Source: CAVPTL01 sp963729195 (GTDB lineage: Bacteria; Actinomycetota; Thermoleophilia; Gaiellales; JAICJC01). Taken from it: 64,000 nt of DNA. Position numbers and translations under genes: made by a program. This document shows positions 36,232 through 45,627 of the stretch, piece after piece. The notes under the pieces were generated by a model. It was not told the DNA's origin. It did not search any database and saw only the letters and a program-made list of their open reading frames with translations. How positions within the stretch are numbered: the first letter of the stretch is position 1; every line of letters starts with the position of its first letter. The stretch spans positions 124,001 through 188,000 of the forward strand of contig CAVSNF010000031.1 in NCBI GenBank assembly GCA_963729195.1, written 5' to 3'.

Positions 36232-36358
36232 CTGAGGCTGGTCCGCGGCGGTTCTGGCTGTGTCCCACGCGGCGGTGCGGTGTTCAACGTGGCTTTGCCA
36301 CGCCTCCGCTCCGCTCGCCGCTCGATCCTTGCCAGAACCACCGCGTCCTGCGCCTCAG
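36232..36358. repeat. 127-bp imperfect inverted-repeat element, copy B (inverted)
   Basis: The reverse complement closely matches the 125-bp element at 31890-32014, including both CTGAGG tips and the internal hairpin CGTGGCTTTGCCACG (36288-36302). It is bounded on the left by a half palindrome and on the right, after 10 bases, by a full palindrome copy. Confidence 0.85.
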
Positions 36359-36368
36359 GGCGTATGTC

Positions 36369-36409
36369 GTGAATAACGGTGCCTGGCACCGTTATTCACC
36401 GTTATTCAC
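36369..36409. repeat. GTGAATAAC palindrome, copy 4, plus a duplicated half arm
   Basis: A perfect palindrome copy (36369-36399) followed immediately by an extra CGTTATTCAC half arm (36400-36409). The extra arm contains the TAA stop of the converging acetyltransferase gene. Confidence 0.9.
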
Positions 36410-36878
36410 CCAGGAGCTTGACCATGCCGAGGGAGGTTTCTTCGAAGTCGAGCGAGCGGTAGAGCGCGTGGGCGACGTGGTTTGACGGCCACACGTTCAG
36501 CTCGATCCGGTCGAGTCCCAGCGCGCGGGCCTCCGCTTCGACCAGCAGCATCGCCTCGCGGCCGAAGCCGCGGCCCCGCTCCGACTCGATGATCTCGACG
36601 TCGTACACGTACAGCCGCTCGCGTCCCTCGATGCGCTCGGCCGCGATCCACAGGTGCCCGACCGCCGCTCCGCTGTCCTCCTCGATCATGCGCACCTGGT
36701 GGTCGGGCGTGTCCCGCCCTTGGGGCAGCAGCGTGTCGAAGCTCTGCCTGGACTTGGCCGCGGCCTGCTCGGGCGTCAGCCGGTACGAGCGGGCGACCTC
36801 CTCGGCGTACGCCGCGACTGCCGCCGCCCGCCAGGCGTCGAACTCCGGCCCGGTCATCGGTCGCAGGCGAAGGCTCAC
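36402..36878 (-). CDS. GNAT family N-acetyltransferase
   Basis: A 158-residue acetyl-CoA-dependent acyltransferase. The acetyl-CoA-binding region is seen as IESERGRGFGREAMLLVEAEARALG near residue 100. The C-terminal strand and helix ELNVWPSNHVAHALYRSLDFEET is typical of this group. The GTG start at 36878 overlaps the stop of the upstream hydrolase (GTGA). Its stop TAA lies in the palindromic repeat. The substrate is unknown. Confidence 0.82.
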   Translation of the reverse strand: MSLRLRPMTGPEFDAWRAAAVAAYAEEVARSYRLTPEQAAAKSRQSFDTLLPQGRDTPDHQVRMIEEDSGAAVGHLWIAAERIEGRERLYVYDVEIIESERGRGFGREAMLLVEAEARALGLDRIELNVWPSNHVAHALYRSLDFEETSLGMVKLLGE

Positions 36879-37666
36879 GCAGGTGTCGCAGTCAGCACGA
36901 ACTCCCGCACCAGCGCACTGGACTCGGCCAGCGCATCCCACAGCACGGCATGCCCACCGGGCACCGTCTCCAGCCGACCGCGACGCACCTCGGTGACCGC
37001 CTGATCGACCTCGTCCTCGCTGACCAGCTCGGACTCCTCGCCGTGGATGATCAACGTCGGGCACACCACCGCGCGCAGATCGGGTGACACCGCGGCGGCC
37101 TGAGAGAGCGCGGATGCCGCCGCATCGCGGCTGTAGCGGTAGCGATACTGGCCGTCCTCGTCGGCCACCAGATGCTCTGCCATCTCCTCCTCGAGCAGCG
37201 CGTTGGGCGTGTGCATCAGACCTGACTCGCTGCGCTCGGCCTCGATCGCCTCGCTCACGGTCGCGTATCCACTACGGCCGCGTTCCCGCTCGGCCATCAG
37301 CAGCAACGTGGTGGGCGGGGTCAAAAGTAACGGGTCGAGCAGTACCAGCGCGGTCGCCCGCTCGCCGTACTCGCAGGCGTGCTCGACGGCGATCCGGGCA
37401 CCCAGGCCGTGGCCGATGATGGTCACCTGGTCGACTCCCGAGGCGTCCAGCACGTGGTCGAGGTCGGCCACATGCTGGGCCGGCGTCTGCGGGCCCGACC
37501 ACGGCGAACGGCCGTGTCCGCGCAGGTCGTAGGCGATCACCCGCCGGTTGGGCTCGAGCATCCGGGCCAGCCGTTCGAAGCGGCGGGCGTGGCCTCCGGT
37601 GGTATGCACGCACACCACGGCCGGAAGGTCGTCCGCTCCCCAGTTCAGCACCCGAAACCGTGTCAC
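36875..37666 (-). CDS. Alpha/beta-hydrolase-fold protein lacking the usual nucleophile
   Basis: A 263-residue alpha/beta-hydrolase-fold protein. The early strand and dipeptide AVVCVHTTGGHARRFERL and the VIAYDLRGHGRS motif are typical. The late acid and His lie in PTLIIHGEESELVSEDEV and VPGGHAVLWD. The nucleophile elbow, however, reads GHGLG rather than GHSxG, so the serine is replaced by glycine. As written, this would not be a normal serine hydrolase. It could be a pseudoenzyme or reflect a base error. It is coupled to the downstream acetyltransferase. Confidence 0.8.
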   Translation of the reverse strand: MTRFRVLNWGADDLPAVVCVHTTGGHARRFERLARMLEPNRRVIAYDLRGHGRSPWSGPQTPAQHVADLDHVLDASGVDQVTIIGHGLGARIAVEHACEYGERATALVLLDPLLLTPPTTLLLMAERERGRSGYATVSEAIEAERSESGLMHTPNALLEEEMAEHLVADEDGQYRYRYSRDAAASALSQAAAVSPDLRAVVCPTLIIHGEESELVSEDEVDQAVTEVRRGRLETVPGGHAVLWDALAESSALVREFVLTATPA

Positions 37667-37697
37667 CGGCAGCGATTGTAACGCGCTGTCACGATTG

Positions 37698-37737
37698 CGC
37701 CCCTCCGCCCCCTGCCGAAGCGGGGGACGGAGGGGCG
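37698..37737 (-). terminator. Strong GC hairpin after the permease gene
   Basis: A long hairpin with arms CGCCCCTCCG and CGGAGGGGCG plus an inner CCCC/GGGG stem. It sits between the start of the alpha/beta-hydrolase gene and the end of the permease gene, both on the minus strand. It would end permease transcription. There is no T-run, as is common in GC-rich actinobacteria. Confidence 0.6.
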
Positions 37738-37750
37738 GCCAGGGAGTGGT

Positions 37751-39298
37751 TCAGTCGCCCGCCGCCGGAGCGATTCCGGCGAGGTCCTCGTTGCCCTCGA
37801 GGGGCACGTTGACCATGGCCTCGCGGGTCGGCTTGCCGAGCCAGTAGAAGATGATGCCGGCCACGAAGGTCACGCCGATTGCGATCAGCGAGATCAGCTC
37901 GTACTTCAGCCGAGACACGTCGGTCGGCAGGTCGGCGTTGTTCAGGAACTGCCCGTCCAGGAACCCGGGGAAGATCGCCACGATAGAGGCGAACACCGCC
38001 CAGAAGGTGGTCAGGATGGTGCACACCCACACGCCGGTCATGCCGCCGGGGACACGATAGGGGCGGTGGACGTCGGGATGCGATTTCCTCAGCTTCGCCA
38101 AGCACGGGAAGATCAGGATGTAGGAGATGGTCGTGAACGTCAGCACCACGCCGATCATCACGTTGAAGGCGGAGGCTGCGCTGCCCGAGGTCAGCACCGA
38201 CGCGATCACGAACACGAGCGTCGAGAAGCAGCCGGACAGGAAGTTCACGTTGACGGGCGTTCCCAGCTTGGCCGAGAAGTTGCCCAGGATGCGCGGGCCG
38301 GCGCCGTCGTAGCAGGCCACGGCCTGGCTGCGGTCGGAGCCCATCAGCCACGTACACGCACTGGAGACCAGCGCCAGGATGAACATCACCGCGGCGATCT
38401 TGATCATCGTGTCGGCAGCGCCGCCGTACACCCCGTTGAACACGGTGGCGACGGCATCCAGGAAGGCCGAGACGCCCTTGCCCTTGATGTCTGCGGGCGG
38501 GATCACCGAGATGATCGCGAGCACCGGCAGTCCGTACAGCAGGATCGCGGTGACGCATGCTCGCAGCACCGTCACCGGGACGTCCTTCTGGGCGTCCTTC
38601 ATCTCGTCACCGGCTGCGTTGGGCAGCTCGAAGCCCACGTAGTTGAAGAACAGCAGCGGTGCCAGTGCGATGAACTCAGTCCACGTCGGGCTGAAGTCGC
38701 CGCCCGACGGGAAGTGCAGGCCGTGCTTGAAGGCATACACGATGGTGGTGATCGAGAACAGGCCGATCACCAGGATCCGGCACCACGCCCCCAGCGTGGG
38801 GATCCACTTACCGATACCGAACGACAGGATCGCGGAATAGACCGAGAACCAGATGAAGGCCAGGCCGACCAGGTAGTACACGACCGAGCCGTTGTCGAAG
38901 TTGTAGAAGTAGCCCTGGATCGCCGCACAACACAGAAGCGCGAGCGTTGCGCCGATCCAGATCGGGTTCGAGAACCAGTAGAAGATGGCGTTGATGGCCG
39001 CTGTTAACCGGCCGAACGACATGCGCGTCCAGACGTACGCGCCGCCCTCTTCGGTGAATGCCGAACCGAGCTCGGCGGTCAGAAGCGCATAGGGAACGAA
39101 GAAGAACACTGCCAGGAACAGCAGCCAGAGGAAGCCCTGGGCGCCGTTTGCGGCGACCTGGCCGAGCGTGTCCACACCGACGATGGTGCAGATCAGGAAG
39201 AAGTAGATATCAAACCGGCTGAAGTGCTTCTGGAGTTTGGCCTTCTCCTCGAGCGCTGCTGACGTCGTCTGCTCGACGAACTGATCAGATGCAGCCAA
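37751..39298 (-). CDS. APC-superfamily amino acid permease
   Basis: A 515-residue membrane transporter with about 12 hydrophobic helices, of the amino acid/polyamine/organocation superfamily. The first helix region FDIYFFLICTIVGVDTLGQVAANG and the helix-3 segment ELGSAFTEEGGAYVWTRM are diagnostic. The start is TTG 39298, preceded by a very good ribosome site (AAGGAGG). The substrate is uncertain; glutamate/GABA-type or polyamine transport are possible. A 137-base gap separates it from lipA and probably holds its own promoter. Confidence 0.85.
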   Translation of the reverse strand: MAASDQFVEQTTSAALEEKAKLQKHFSRFDIYFFLICTIVGVDTLGQVAANGAQGFLWLLFLAVFFFVPYALLTAELGSAFTEEGGAYVWTRMSFGRLTAAINAIFYWFSNPIWIGATLALLCCAAIQGYFYNFDNGSVVYYLVGLAFIWFSVYSAILSFGIGKWIPTLGAWCRILVIGLFSITTIVYAFKHGLHFPSGGDFSPTWTEFIALAPLLFFNYVGFELPNAAGDEMKDAQKDVPVTVLRACVTAILLYGLPVLAIISVIPPADIKGKGVSAFLDAVATVFNGVYGGAADTMIKIAAVMFILALVSSACTWLMGSDRSQAVACYDGAGPRILGNFSAKLGTPVNVNFLSGCFSTLVFVIASVLTSGSAASAFNVMIGVVLTFTTISYILIFPCLAKLRKSHPDVHRPYRVPGGMTGVWVCTILTTFWAVFASIVAIFPGFLDGQFLNNADLPTDVSRLKYELISLIAIGVTFVAGIIFYWLGKPTREAMVNVPLEGNEDLAGIAPAAGD

Positions 39299-39435
39299 AA
39301 CACGGCCTCCTTATCGGTGGATGCCACGGCCTCAAGCCCACCTCGAGGCCCGACATCAATGAGCGGTGGGTCAGTATCTCCGTTTTTTCACCTGGTGGCA
39401 AGAGTCGCGAGCCACTTGTGACAATTACCGGCGGT

Positions 39436-40388
39436 TTACGGGGCGAGCGCACCGTGGCCGGTGGCGGCCAGGCGCTGTTCCTCGGCGCGGTAGCTGGAGC
39501 GCACCAGCGGCCCGGCAAATACGGCGCCGAAGCCCATCTCCTCGCCGGCCGTCGCGCAGCGCATCGAACTGGGCCGGAGTGACCCAGCGGTCGAGCTGAA
39601 AGATGCTTCGCCGTGGGCTGCAGGTACTGGCCGATGGTGACGACGTCGACCCGGTGTGCGCGCAGATCGCGCATCACCTCGATCACCTCGTCATCGGTCT
39701 CGCCCATGCCGACGATGATGCCGCTCTTGGTCACGATCGGCTCGCGGTCGGGGTGAAGCTCGGCCCACACGTCCTTGGCCCGGTCGAGCAGATCCAGCGC
39801 CTTGTGGTAGTCGCCCTTGGGCCGCACCCGCCGATACAGATGCGCGGCCGTCTCGATGTTGTGATTGAAGACGTCGGGGGCGGCGGCGAGCACGACCCGC
39901 AGCGCCTCCTCCCGGAAGCCGAGGAAGTCGGGCACCAGCACCTCGATGCCGCAACTCGGCCGGGCTCGTCTGATCGCACCGATGGTGGCGGCGAAGTGCG
40001 CCGAGCCCTTGTCGGGCAGGTCGTCGCGATCGACCGAGGTCACCACCACGTGGCCGAGCGCCATCTTCTGGACGGCCCGGGCCACCCGCAGCGGCTCCAG
40101 CGGATCGGGCGCCTCGGCCGGCCGGCCCGAGGTCACCGCGCAGTACCTGCACGCGCGCGTGCACACGTCGCCCATGATCTGGAAGGTGGCCGTACCGCGG
40201 CCCCAGCACTCGCCGATGTTGGGGCACTGGGCCTCCTCACACACCGTGTGCAGGCCGCCCTCGCGCATGATCTCGCGCAGCTCGCCAAAGCGGGTGTTGG
40301 CCGACGGCGCGCGCACCTTGATCCAGCTGGGGCGCTCGCGCGTGAGTTCAGACCACGGCACCGGGAAGCTCCGAGAACTCGAGGTCAT
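39436..40388 (-). CDS. lipA: Lipoyl synthase LipA (two frame breaks)
   Basis: A radical-SAM enzyme inserting the two sulfurs of lipoate into octanoylated proteins. Both cluster motifs are intact: CEEAQCPNIGEC (auxiliary cluster, C-x4-C-x5-C) and CTRACRYC (radical-SAM cluster). Near 39600 a surplus base separates TAKHL from QLDRWVTPAQFDALRD. Another near 39551 precedes AGEEMGFGAVFAGPLVRSSYRAEEQ, which holds the RSSY catalytic serines. The corrected protein ends at a TAA at 39436-39438. The start (ATG 40388) overlaps lipB by 41 bases; a nearer GTG is possible. Confidence 0.9.
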
Positions 40389-41022
40389 AGATCTCTGCCA
40401 GGTGCCGCGTGACCGGTGCCCGCAGGTCATCGACGGTCACGTCCCGGCCGGTCTCGACGGAGACGGACGTGAACCGGGCGTCGCCCAGGCCGCAGGCATC
40501 GAACAGCTCGTACACGCCCAGATCGAGGTCGGCGTTCAGCGAGAATCCGTGACTCGTCACCCAGCGGGCGCAGCGCACGCCGATCGAGGCGATCTTGCGG
40601 TCACCCACCCACACGCCGGAGGCGTGGGGCTGATCCAGCGCGTGGCCCTCGATGTCGAACTCCGCCAGCGTCGCGATCACCACTCGCTCGAGGTTGCGTA
40701 CGTATCCGCGCAGATCCCGCCCGCGGGATGTCAGGTCGAGGATCGGGTAGCCGACCAGCTGGCCGGGGCCGTGGTAGGTCGAGCGGCCGCCGCGCGGCAC
40801 CTCGACGATCTCGATCCCGCGCCGCTGGTACTCCTCATCGGAGAGCGGCAGTTCGGCCGCGCGGTCGGCGCGCGATCCCAGCGTGATCACCGGCTCGTGC
40901 TCGAGCAGCAGCACCGTGTCGGGCACCGCCCACTGGCTGCGGGCGGCGGCCAGCTCGGTCATCTCGGCCAGTGCCGTGGCGTACGGCGTGACTCCCAGGT
41001 TCTCGACGTACGCCTGGGTCAC
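40348..41022 (-). CDS. lipB: Octanoyl-ACP:protein octanoyltransferase LipB
   Basis: Transfers octanoyl groups from ACP to the lipoyl domain of E2 and GcvH, 224 residues. Signatures are ITLGSRADRA, VPRGGRSTYHGPGQLVGYPI, the catalytic Lys in DRKIASIGVR and the thioester Cys in FDACGLGD. The GTG at 41022 overlaps the E2 stop (GTGA), so I prefer it over the GTG further upstream at 41046. Placed directly after the E2 gene whose lipoyl domain is its substrate. Confidence 0.93.
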   Translation of the reverse strand: MTQAYVENLGVTPYATALAEMTELAAARSQWAVPDTVLLLEHEPVITLGSRADRAAELPLSDEEYQRRGIEIVEVPRGGRSTYHGPGQLVGYPILDLTSRGRDLRGYVRNLERVVIATLAEFDIEGHALDQPHASGVWVGDRKIASIGVRCARWVTSHGFSLNADLDLGVYELFDACGLGDARFTSVSVETGRDVTVDDLRAPVTRHLAEIYDLEFSELPGAVV

Positions 41023-42525
41023 AGCCCGAACGAGCCCTCGTCCCACGTCTCCAGATTGTGCTTCAGCTGCGCCATGAACTGGGCAGCATAGGCACCGTCC
41101 ACCAGCCGGTGGTCATAGGACAGGCACAGGAACATCATCGAGCGGATCGCGATGGCGTCGTTGCCGTGCTCGTCGGTGACCACCACCGGTCGCTTGACGA
41201 TCGCCTCGACGTCCAGAATCGCGACCTGGCCCTCGGGGATGATCGGGGTGCCGATCAGCGCACCGAAGACGCCCGGGTTGGTGATGGTGAAGGTGCCGCC
41301 CGACATCTCGTCGGGGGTCAGCGTCTTGCCGCGGGCCTTTCCGGCCAGCTCGACCACCGAGCGGGACAGCCCCAGCAGGTTCTTCTCGTCGGCACCGCGG
41401 ATCACCGGCACCATCAGGCCCTTGGAGTCATCCACGGCCACTGCCATTCCCAGGTTCACGTAGTGCTTGATGATGGCGGTCTCGCCCTGCACCTCGGCGT
41501 TGATCCACGGCCACTGCGAGATCGCGTCGAGCGTGGCCAGGGCGACGAACGGGATGTAGGTGAGGTTGACGCCGTGGCGGGTCTTGTACTCGGCCTTCCA
41601 GCGGGTGCGCATGTCGACGATGCCGGTCATGTCGACCTCGACCACCGTGGTGACGTGGGCGGCGGTGTCGAGCGACTGGCGCATGTGCCGGGCGATCACC
41701 TTGCGGATGGTCGAGAAGCGGTACAGCTCCTCGCCGCCGCCGGGGGTGGCAGCTGCGACCGGTGCCGGTGCCGCCGCGGGGGCGGGTTCGACCACCGGCG
41801 GCGGTGGAGGTGCGGCCTGCGGCGTCGCAGGCGGTGGCGTCGGGGCCGCCGCGGGAGCGGCGGGTTCCGGCTCGATGATCGCATCCTCCAGCGACGCCGA
41901 GAAGTGCGGCACGTCGTGCACCTCGGGCGCAGCTTCGGCCACAGGCTCGGGCGCTACCGCTCCACCGGATTCGATGAACTGGCGCACGTCGCGCTTGGTC
42001 ACCCGGCCACCGTTGCCGGTGCCGGGGATCTGATTGATGTCGAGGTTGTGCTCGGCGAGCATCCGCGCGACCACCGGGCTGACGAAGCTGCGCCCCTCCT
42101 GGTCCTGAGGTTCGGACGATCCGTTGGTGGTGTGATCCGAGGCAGCGGGCGCAGCCGCCGGCGGCGGTGCCGGGGCGGCGGCCGGCACTTCGGCCGGCTG
42201 CGCGGCAACCCGCTCGGCGGGCGTCGAAGGCGGTGTGGCCGGCGGCTCGGATCTGGCCGGTCGAGCCGCCGGCTTCGCCGGTGTCGATCACGGCGATGCG
42301 GGTGTTGACCGGAACGGTCTCGCCCTCTTCGGCCAGCAGTTCTCGGACCACGCCCGACGCGGGCGAAGGAACCTCGGTGTCGACCTTGTCGGTCGAGATC
42401 TCGACGATCGTCTCGTCGGCGGCGATGGTGTCGCCCACGTTCTTGGCCCAGCGGGTGATCGTGCCTTCGGACACGCTCACGCCCATCTGGGGCATCACGA
42501 CGTCGACGAGGATTCCTGTGGTCAT
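41019..42525 (-). CDS. Dihydrolipoamide acyltransferase (E2) of a 2-oxoacid dehydrogenase (frame break near 42249)
   Basis: The lipoylated core enzyme of a pyruvate or branched-chain 2-oxoacid dehydrogenase. The N-terminal lipoyl domain (residues about 5-80) has the lipoate lysine in EISTDKVDTEVPSP. A peripheral-subunit-binding domain follows (VSPVVARMLAEHNLDINQIPGTGNGGRVTKRDV). Long Ala/Pro linkers flank it, and the catalytic domain ends with the active-site SYDHRLVDG. One surplus base near 42249 in the first linker separates GQI from EPPATPPSTPAERVA. Which 2-oxoacid is used cannot be settled from sequence. Confidence 0.9.
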
Positions 42526-42538
42526 GGCGAATCAGCTC

Positions 42539-43516
42539 CTAATAGCTGGAAAGCTTGTCGATGGCTGCCAGGACGTCTTCCACCTGGGGAAGGAAGGCCT
42601 TCTCCAGCGGTGGTGAGAACGGCACCGGAGTGTCGGGTGCGGTGACGCGCACCACCGGGCCGTCGAGATTGTGAAAGGCCTCCTCGGCGATGGTGGCCGC
42701 GATCTCGGCGCCGAACCCGGATGTGTGCGTGTCCTCATGCAAGACGATCACTTTGCTTGTCTTCGACACCGACTCCAACACCGCCTCCCTGTCCCAGGGG
42801 GTGATTGTGCGCAGATCGATGATTTCGACCGACGTGCCGTCGGCCTCGGCGGCCTGCTCGGCGGCCTCCTCGGCCGTGTACACCATCGCTCCGTAGGTGA
42901 CGATGGTGAGGTCGTCGCCGGCCCGATGGATGCGGGCCTTGCCGAACTCGACCACGTGTTCTCCCTCGGGCACCTCACCCTTGATCCGGCGGTAGAGATG
43001 CTTGTGCTCGAAGAACAGCACCGGGTTGGGGTCGCGGATGGCTTGCACGATCAGGCCCTTGGCGTCGGCCGGGGTGGCCGGACAGGCGATCTTGAGTCCC
43101 GGGCAGTGGGCGAAGAAGCCCTCGGGATTCTGTGAGTGGAAGGGGCCGCCCGAGAAGCCGCCGCCGGAGGGCAGCCGCACCACGATCGGCACCGGTGTGC
43201 CGACCCGGTAGTGCTGCTTGGCGGCGACCGTCACCAGCTGGTCGAACGCGCACGAGACGAAATCGGAGAACTGCATCTCGCACACCGGCCGCATGCCCAT
43301 CAGCGCCGCCCCGGTACACGCGCCGGTGATGGCGGTCTCCGACAGCGGCGCGTCGATCACGCGATCCTCGCCGAACTCCTGCAGAAAGCCCTGAGTCACC
43401 TTGAACGCACCGCCGTAGACGGCGATGTCCTCTCCCAGCAGAAACACGCGCTGGTCACGCCGCATCTCCTCGCGGAGCCCTTCGGAGATCGCCTGCAGGT
43501 AGGTCTTTGTGGTCAC
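42539..43516 (-). CDS. 2-oxoacid dehydrogenase E1 component, beta subunit
   Basis: The transketolase-like beta subunit of the thiamine-diphosphate E1 enzyme, 325 residues. Typical segments are VFLLGEDIAVYGGAFKVTQGF, DAPLSETAITGACTGAALMGMRPVCEMQFSDF, RLPSGGGFSGGPFHSQNPEG and VIVLHEDTHTSGFGAEIAA. Complete and in operon with E1 alpha (69 bases upstream) and E2 (13 bases downstream). The FFEHKHLYRR segment is common in branched-chain and acetoin-type enzymes as well as actinobacterial pyruvate dehydrogenases. Confidence 0.93.
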   Translation of the reverse strand: MTTKTYLQAISEGLREEMRRDQRVFLLGEDIAVYGGAFKVTQGFLQEFGEDRVIDAPLSETAITGACTGAALMGMRPVCEMQFSDFVSCAFDQLVTVAAKQHYRVGTPVPIVVRLPSGGGFSGGPFHSQNPEGFFAHCPGLKIACPATPADAKGLIVQAIRDPNPVLFFEHKHLYRRIKGEVPEGEHVVEFGKARIHRAGDDLTIVTYGAMVYTAEEAAEQAAEADGTSVEIIDLRTITPWDREAVLESVSKTSKVIVLHEDTHTSGFGAEIAATIAEEAFHNLDGPVVRVTAPDTPVPFSPPLEKAFLPQVEDVLAAIDKLSSY

Positions 43517-43585
43517 GGGCTCCTCGTCATCGGTGGTGGGGTGTGTCGAGCTCCTCGGGGTCGGCGTAGACCCCCGTCGGCGACG

Positions 43586-44632
43586 CTACCGGCGGGGGGC
43601 ATGCGCGCCGGCCTCGGCGCGTTTGACGGCTTCGTTCATGAGGTGCTTGACCTCCAGCGAGATCTCGTCCTCGGTGGATTCGTCCAGCAGATCGTTGGTC
43701 TTCAGCCACCGCCGGAAGCGCTCGATCGGATCCTTGCGGGCATACGCCTCGAGCAGCTCGCGGGGGACATAGAAGGCGTCGTCGTGGACGGCGTGGCCCT
43801 CCATCCGCAGCGTCACCAGCTCCAGCAGCGTGGGGCCGCCCCCGGCCCGCGCCTTCTCGATGGCGAGGTGGGCCTCGCGGTAGACCGTGAGCACGTCGGT
43901 GCCGTCGACCACGACGCCCTCGAACCCATACGCATGGGCGCGGTCGGCCAGGTGGTCGCAGGCGAACTCGAGCCGGTTGGGGGTCGAGTAGGCGTACTGG
44001 TTTTGATCGACGATGAACACCACCGGCAGCTTGTGCACCCCGGCCATGTTCATCGCCTCGTGGGCGTCGCCGCGGGCCATCGCGCCGTCGCCGCTCCAGG
44101 CCACCGCCACCCGCGGCTCGCTGCGCAGCTTGAACGCCAGGGCCGCGCCGACTGCCACCGGCATCAGCGCCGGCAGGTGGCTGACCATCGCGATCAGGCC
44201 GAGGTGGATGTCGGCCATGTGGACGTTGCCGTCGCGGCCGGCGGCCAGGCCGTCGGCCTTGCCCATGTACTGGGCGAAGATTCGCCAGGGATCGGTGCCG
44301 CGGGTGACGTGCACTCCCATATCGCGCTGCACCGGCGTGCCCACGTCGTCGATCCGCATCGCGGTGGCGACCCCGACGGAGGCGGCCTCGTTGCCGCGGC
44401 CGGTGTAGAAGCTGCCCGGGATCTTGCCCTGGCGATAGAGGATGTGTCCGCGCTCCTCGATGCCACGCGTGATCAGCATGTTGCGGTAGATCTGGAGGAC
44501 GTCCTCGCGATCGAGATCCGCATCTCGGACTTCCGCTGCCGACCCCACCGGCGTGGCTTCCCGTGCGACTGCCATTCCTGCTTGAACCTTAGCGGAGGAG
44601 GTGGCCGAATCCGCAGTTGTCATCGTGGCCAC
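43586..44632 (-). CDS. 2-oxoacid dehydrogenase E1 component, alpha subunit
   Basis: The thiamine-diphosphate-binding alpha subunit of E1, about 348 residues. The ThDP motif is GDGAMARGDAHEAMNMA through VVFIVDQNQYAYS (GDG to NN/NQ spacing). PGSFYTGRGNEAASVGVA and the phosphorylation-loop region GHAVHDDAFYVP are also typical. It is the first gene of the E1-E2-lipBA transcript. The start is GTG 44632 or an ATG a few codons later. Divergent from a zinc-ribbon gene. Confidence 0.92.
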   Translation of the reverse strand: MATMTTADSATSSAKVQAGMAVAREATPVGSAAEVRDADLDREDVLQIYRNMLITRGIEERGHILYRQGKIPGSFYTGRGNEAASVGVATAMRIDDVGTPVQRDMGVHVTRGTDPWRIFAQYMGKADGLAAGRDGNVHMADIHLGLIAMVSHLPALMPVAVGAALAFKLRSEPRVAVAWSGDGAMARGDAHEAMNMAGVHKLPVVFIVDQNQYAYSTPNRLEFACDHLADRAHAYGFEGVVVDGTDVLTVYREAHLAIEKARAGGGPTLLELVTLRMEGHAVHDDAFYVPRELLEAYARKDPIERFRRWLKTNDLLDESTEDEISLEVKHLMNEAVKRAEAGAHAPRR

Positions 44633-44655
44633 GTCGCGTGTGCAAGAATCGGGAG

Positions 44656-44970
44656 ATGGGGTATGACCGGTCGCGGGAGCTGGGTGACTGCTGCGGGTTT
44701 TGCCTGCAGTGCGGTTGGGGTCGCCGGTTCATGGCCGGCGGTGCGGCTGCGGTGCCCAGCGAGTGTCCTGATTGTGGAGGTGTGGTGATCACCGAATGTC
44801 AGAGTTGCGGCCGGCCGATTTCGTCGATGATGGCGCTCACCTGCGCCGGTTGCCGGGCGGAGCTGCGCCCTGCGAGCCTGTTCGGCACCGACATCCGGCG
44901 CAAGCCCGAACGACATGTTCGGCTTGACGCCATGGGTCTTGGTGACGATAACGAGAGAACGCCCTCGTGA
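44656..44970 (+). CDS. Small zinc-ribbon protein
   Basis: A protein of about 104 residues with at least three CxxC pairs: CGFCLQCGWG, CPDCGG, CQSCGRP and CAGC. This suggests two or more zinc ribbons of the rubredoxin/ribbon type. The remainder is basic with no enzymatic motif. The ATG at 44656 (MGYDRSREL) is preferred because upstream sequence overlaps the divergent E1 alpha promoter region. It overlaps the next gene by 4 bases. The function is unknown. Confidence 0.6.
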   Translation: MGYDRSRELGDCCGFCLQCGWGRRFMAGGAAAVPSECPDCGGVVITECQSCGRPISSMMALTCAGCRAELRPASLFGTDIRRKPERHVRLDAMGLGDDNERTPS

Positions 44971-45627
44971 CCTCAACTCTGTCCCTCTTTGTGATCGCGT
45001 TCCTGTGCGGCGCCCTTGTGGCTGCCGCGCTCGCGGTCGTGCGCGAACGCCGCAAGGTGCACGCGCTGGGCGAGGAGGTTGCCGATCTGCGCGACGAGAC
45101 CGCCCTTCTGGAGCGTCGCGACGAGGCCACCGGCCTGTTCAACAGCCGCTACTTCGTGGAGGCGCTGACCCGCGAGATCGAGCGGTCGCGCACCTACGGA
45201 CGGCCGCTGGCGCTGGCACTGGCGAGCGTCGAGACGCGCTCGCCCGGCGACGACGATGTCGCTGGAGAGAACCTTGCGAGAGCTGGGCGTCGCGATCGGC
45301 GGCAGCGTCCGCGCGATCGACCTGGCCTGTCGGGTCGGCTCGACCGAGTACGGAGTGATCATGCCCGAGACCGACACCAAGGCCGCCTCGGTGGCGGCTG
45401 AGCGGGTGCTGCGAGCGGTCGCCCGGGCCGGCAGCAAGGGCGATTCGCAGCCCCATGCCGCGGTCGGGATCGCCGCCTGCCCGGCTCATGCCGAGACCTT
45501 TGAGGAGCTGATCGAGCGGGCCGGATCGGCGCTTCGCAGCGCCCGCGAGGCTGTGCGTGAGGAGTCTGCGAGCAAGCCCGGCACGGTGACCGTGTCGATG
45601 GCAGTGTGGGACGACGTCGACGAGTGA
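44967..45627 (+). CDS. Degenerate GGDEF-domain protein with N-terminal membrane anchor (frame break near 45252)
   Basis: An N-terminal membrane helix (LSLFVIAFLCGALVAAALAV) is followed by a coiled-coil segment and a GGDEF-type domain that starts DEATGLFNSRYFVEALTREIERS. The active-site loop reads CRVGSTEYGVIMPE where a diguanylate cyclase would have GGDEF or GGEEF, so catalysis is not expected. The domain may act as a sensor or binding module. One surplus base near 45252 separates RSPGD from TMSLERTLRELGVAIGG. It overlaps the downstream gene (GTGA). Confidence 0.65.
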
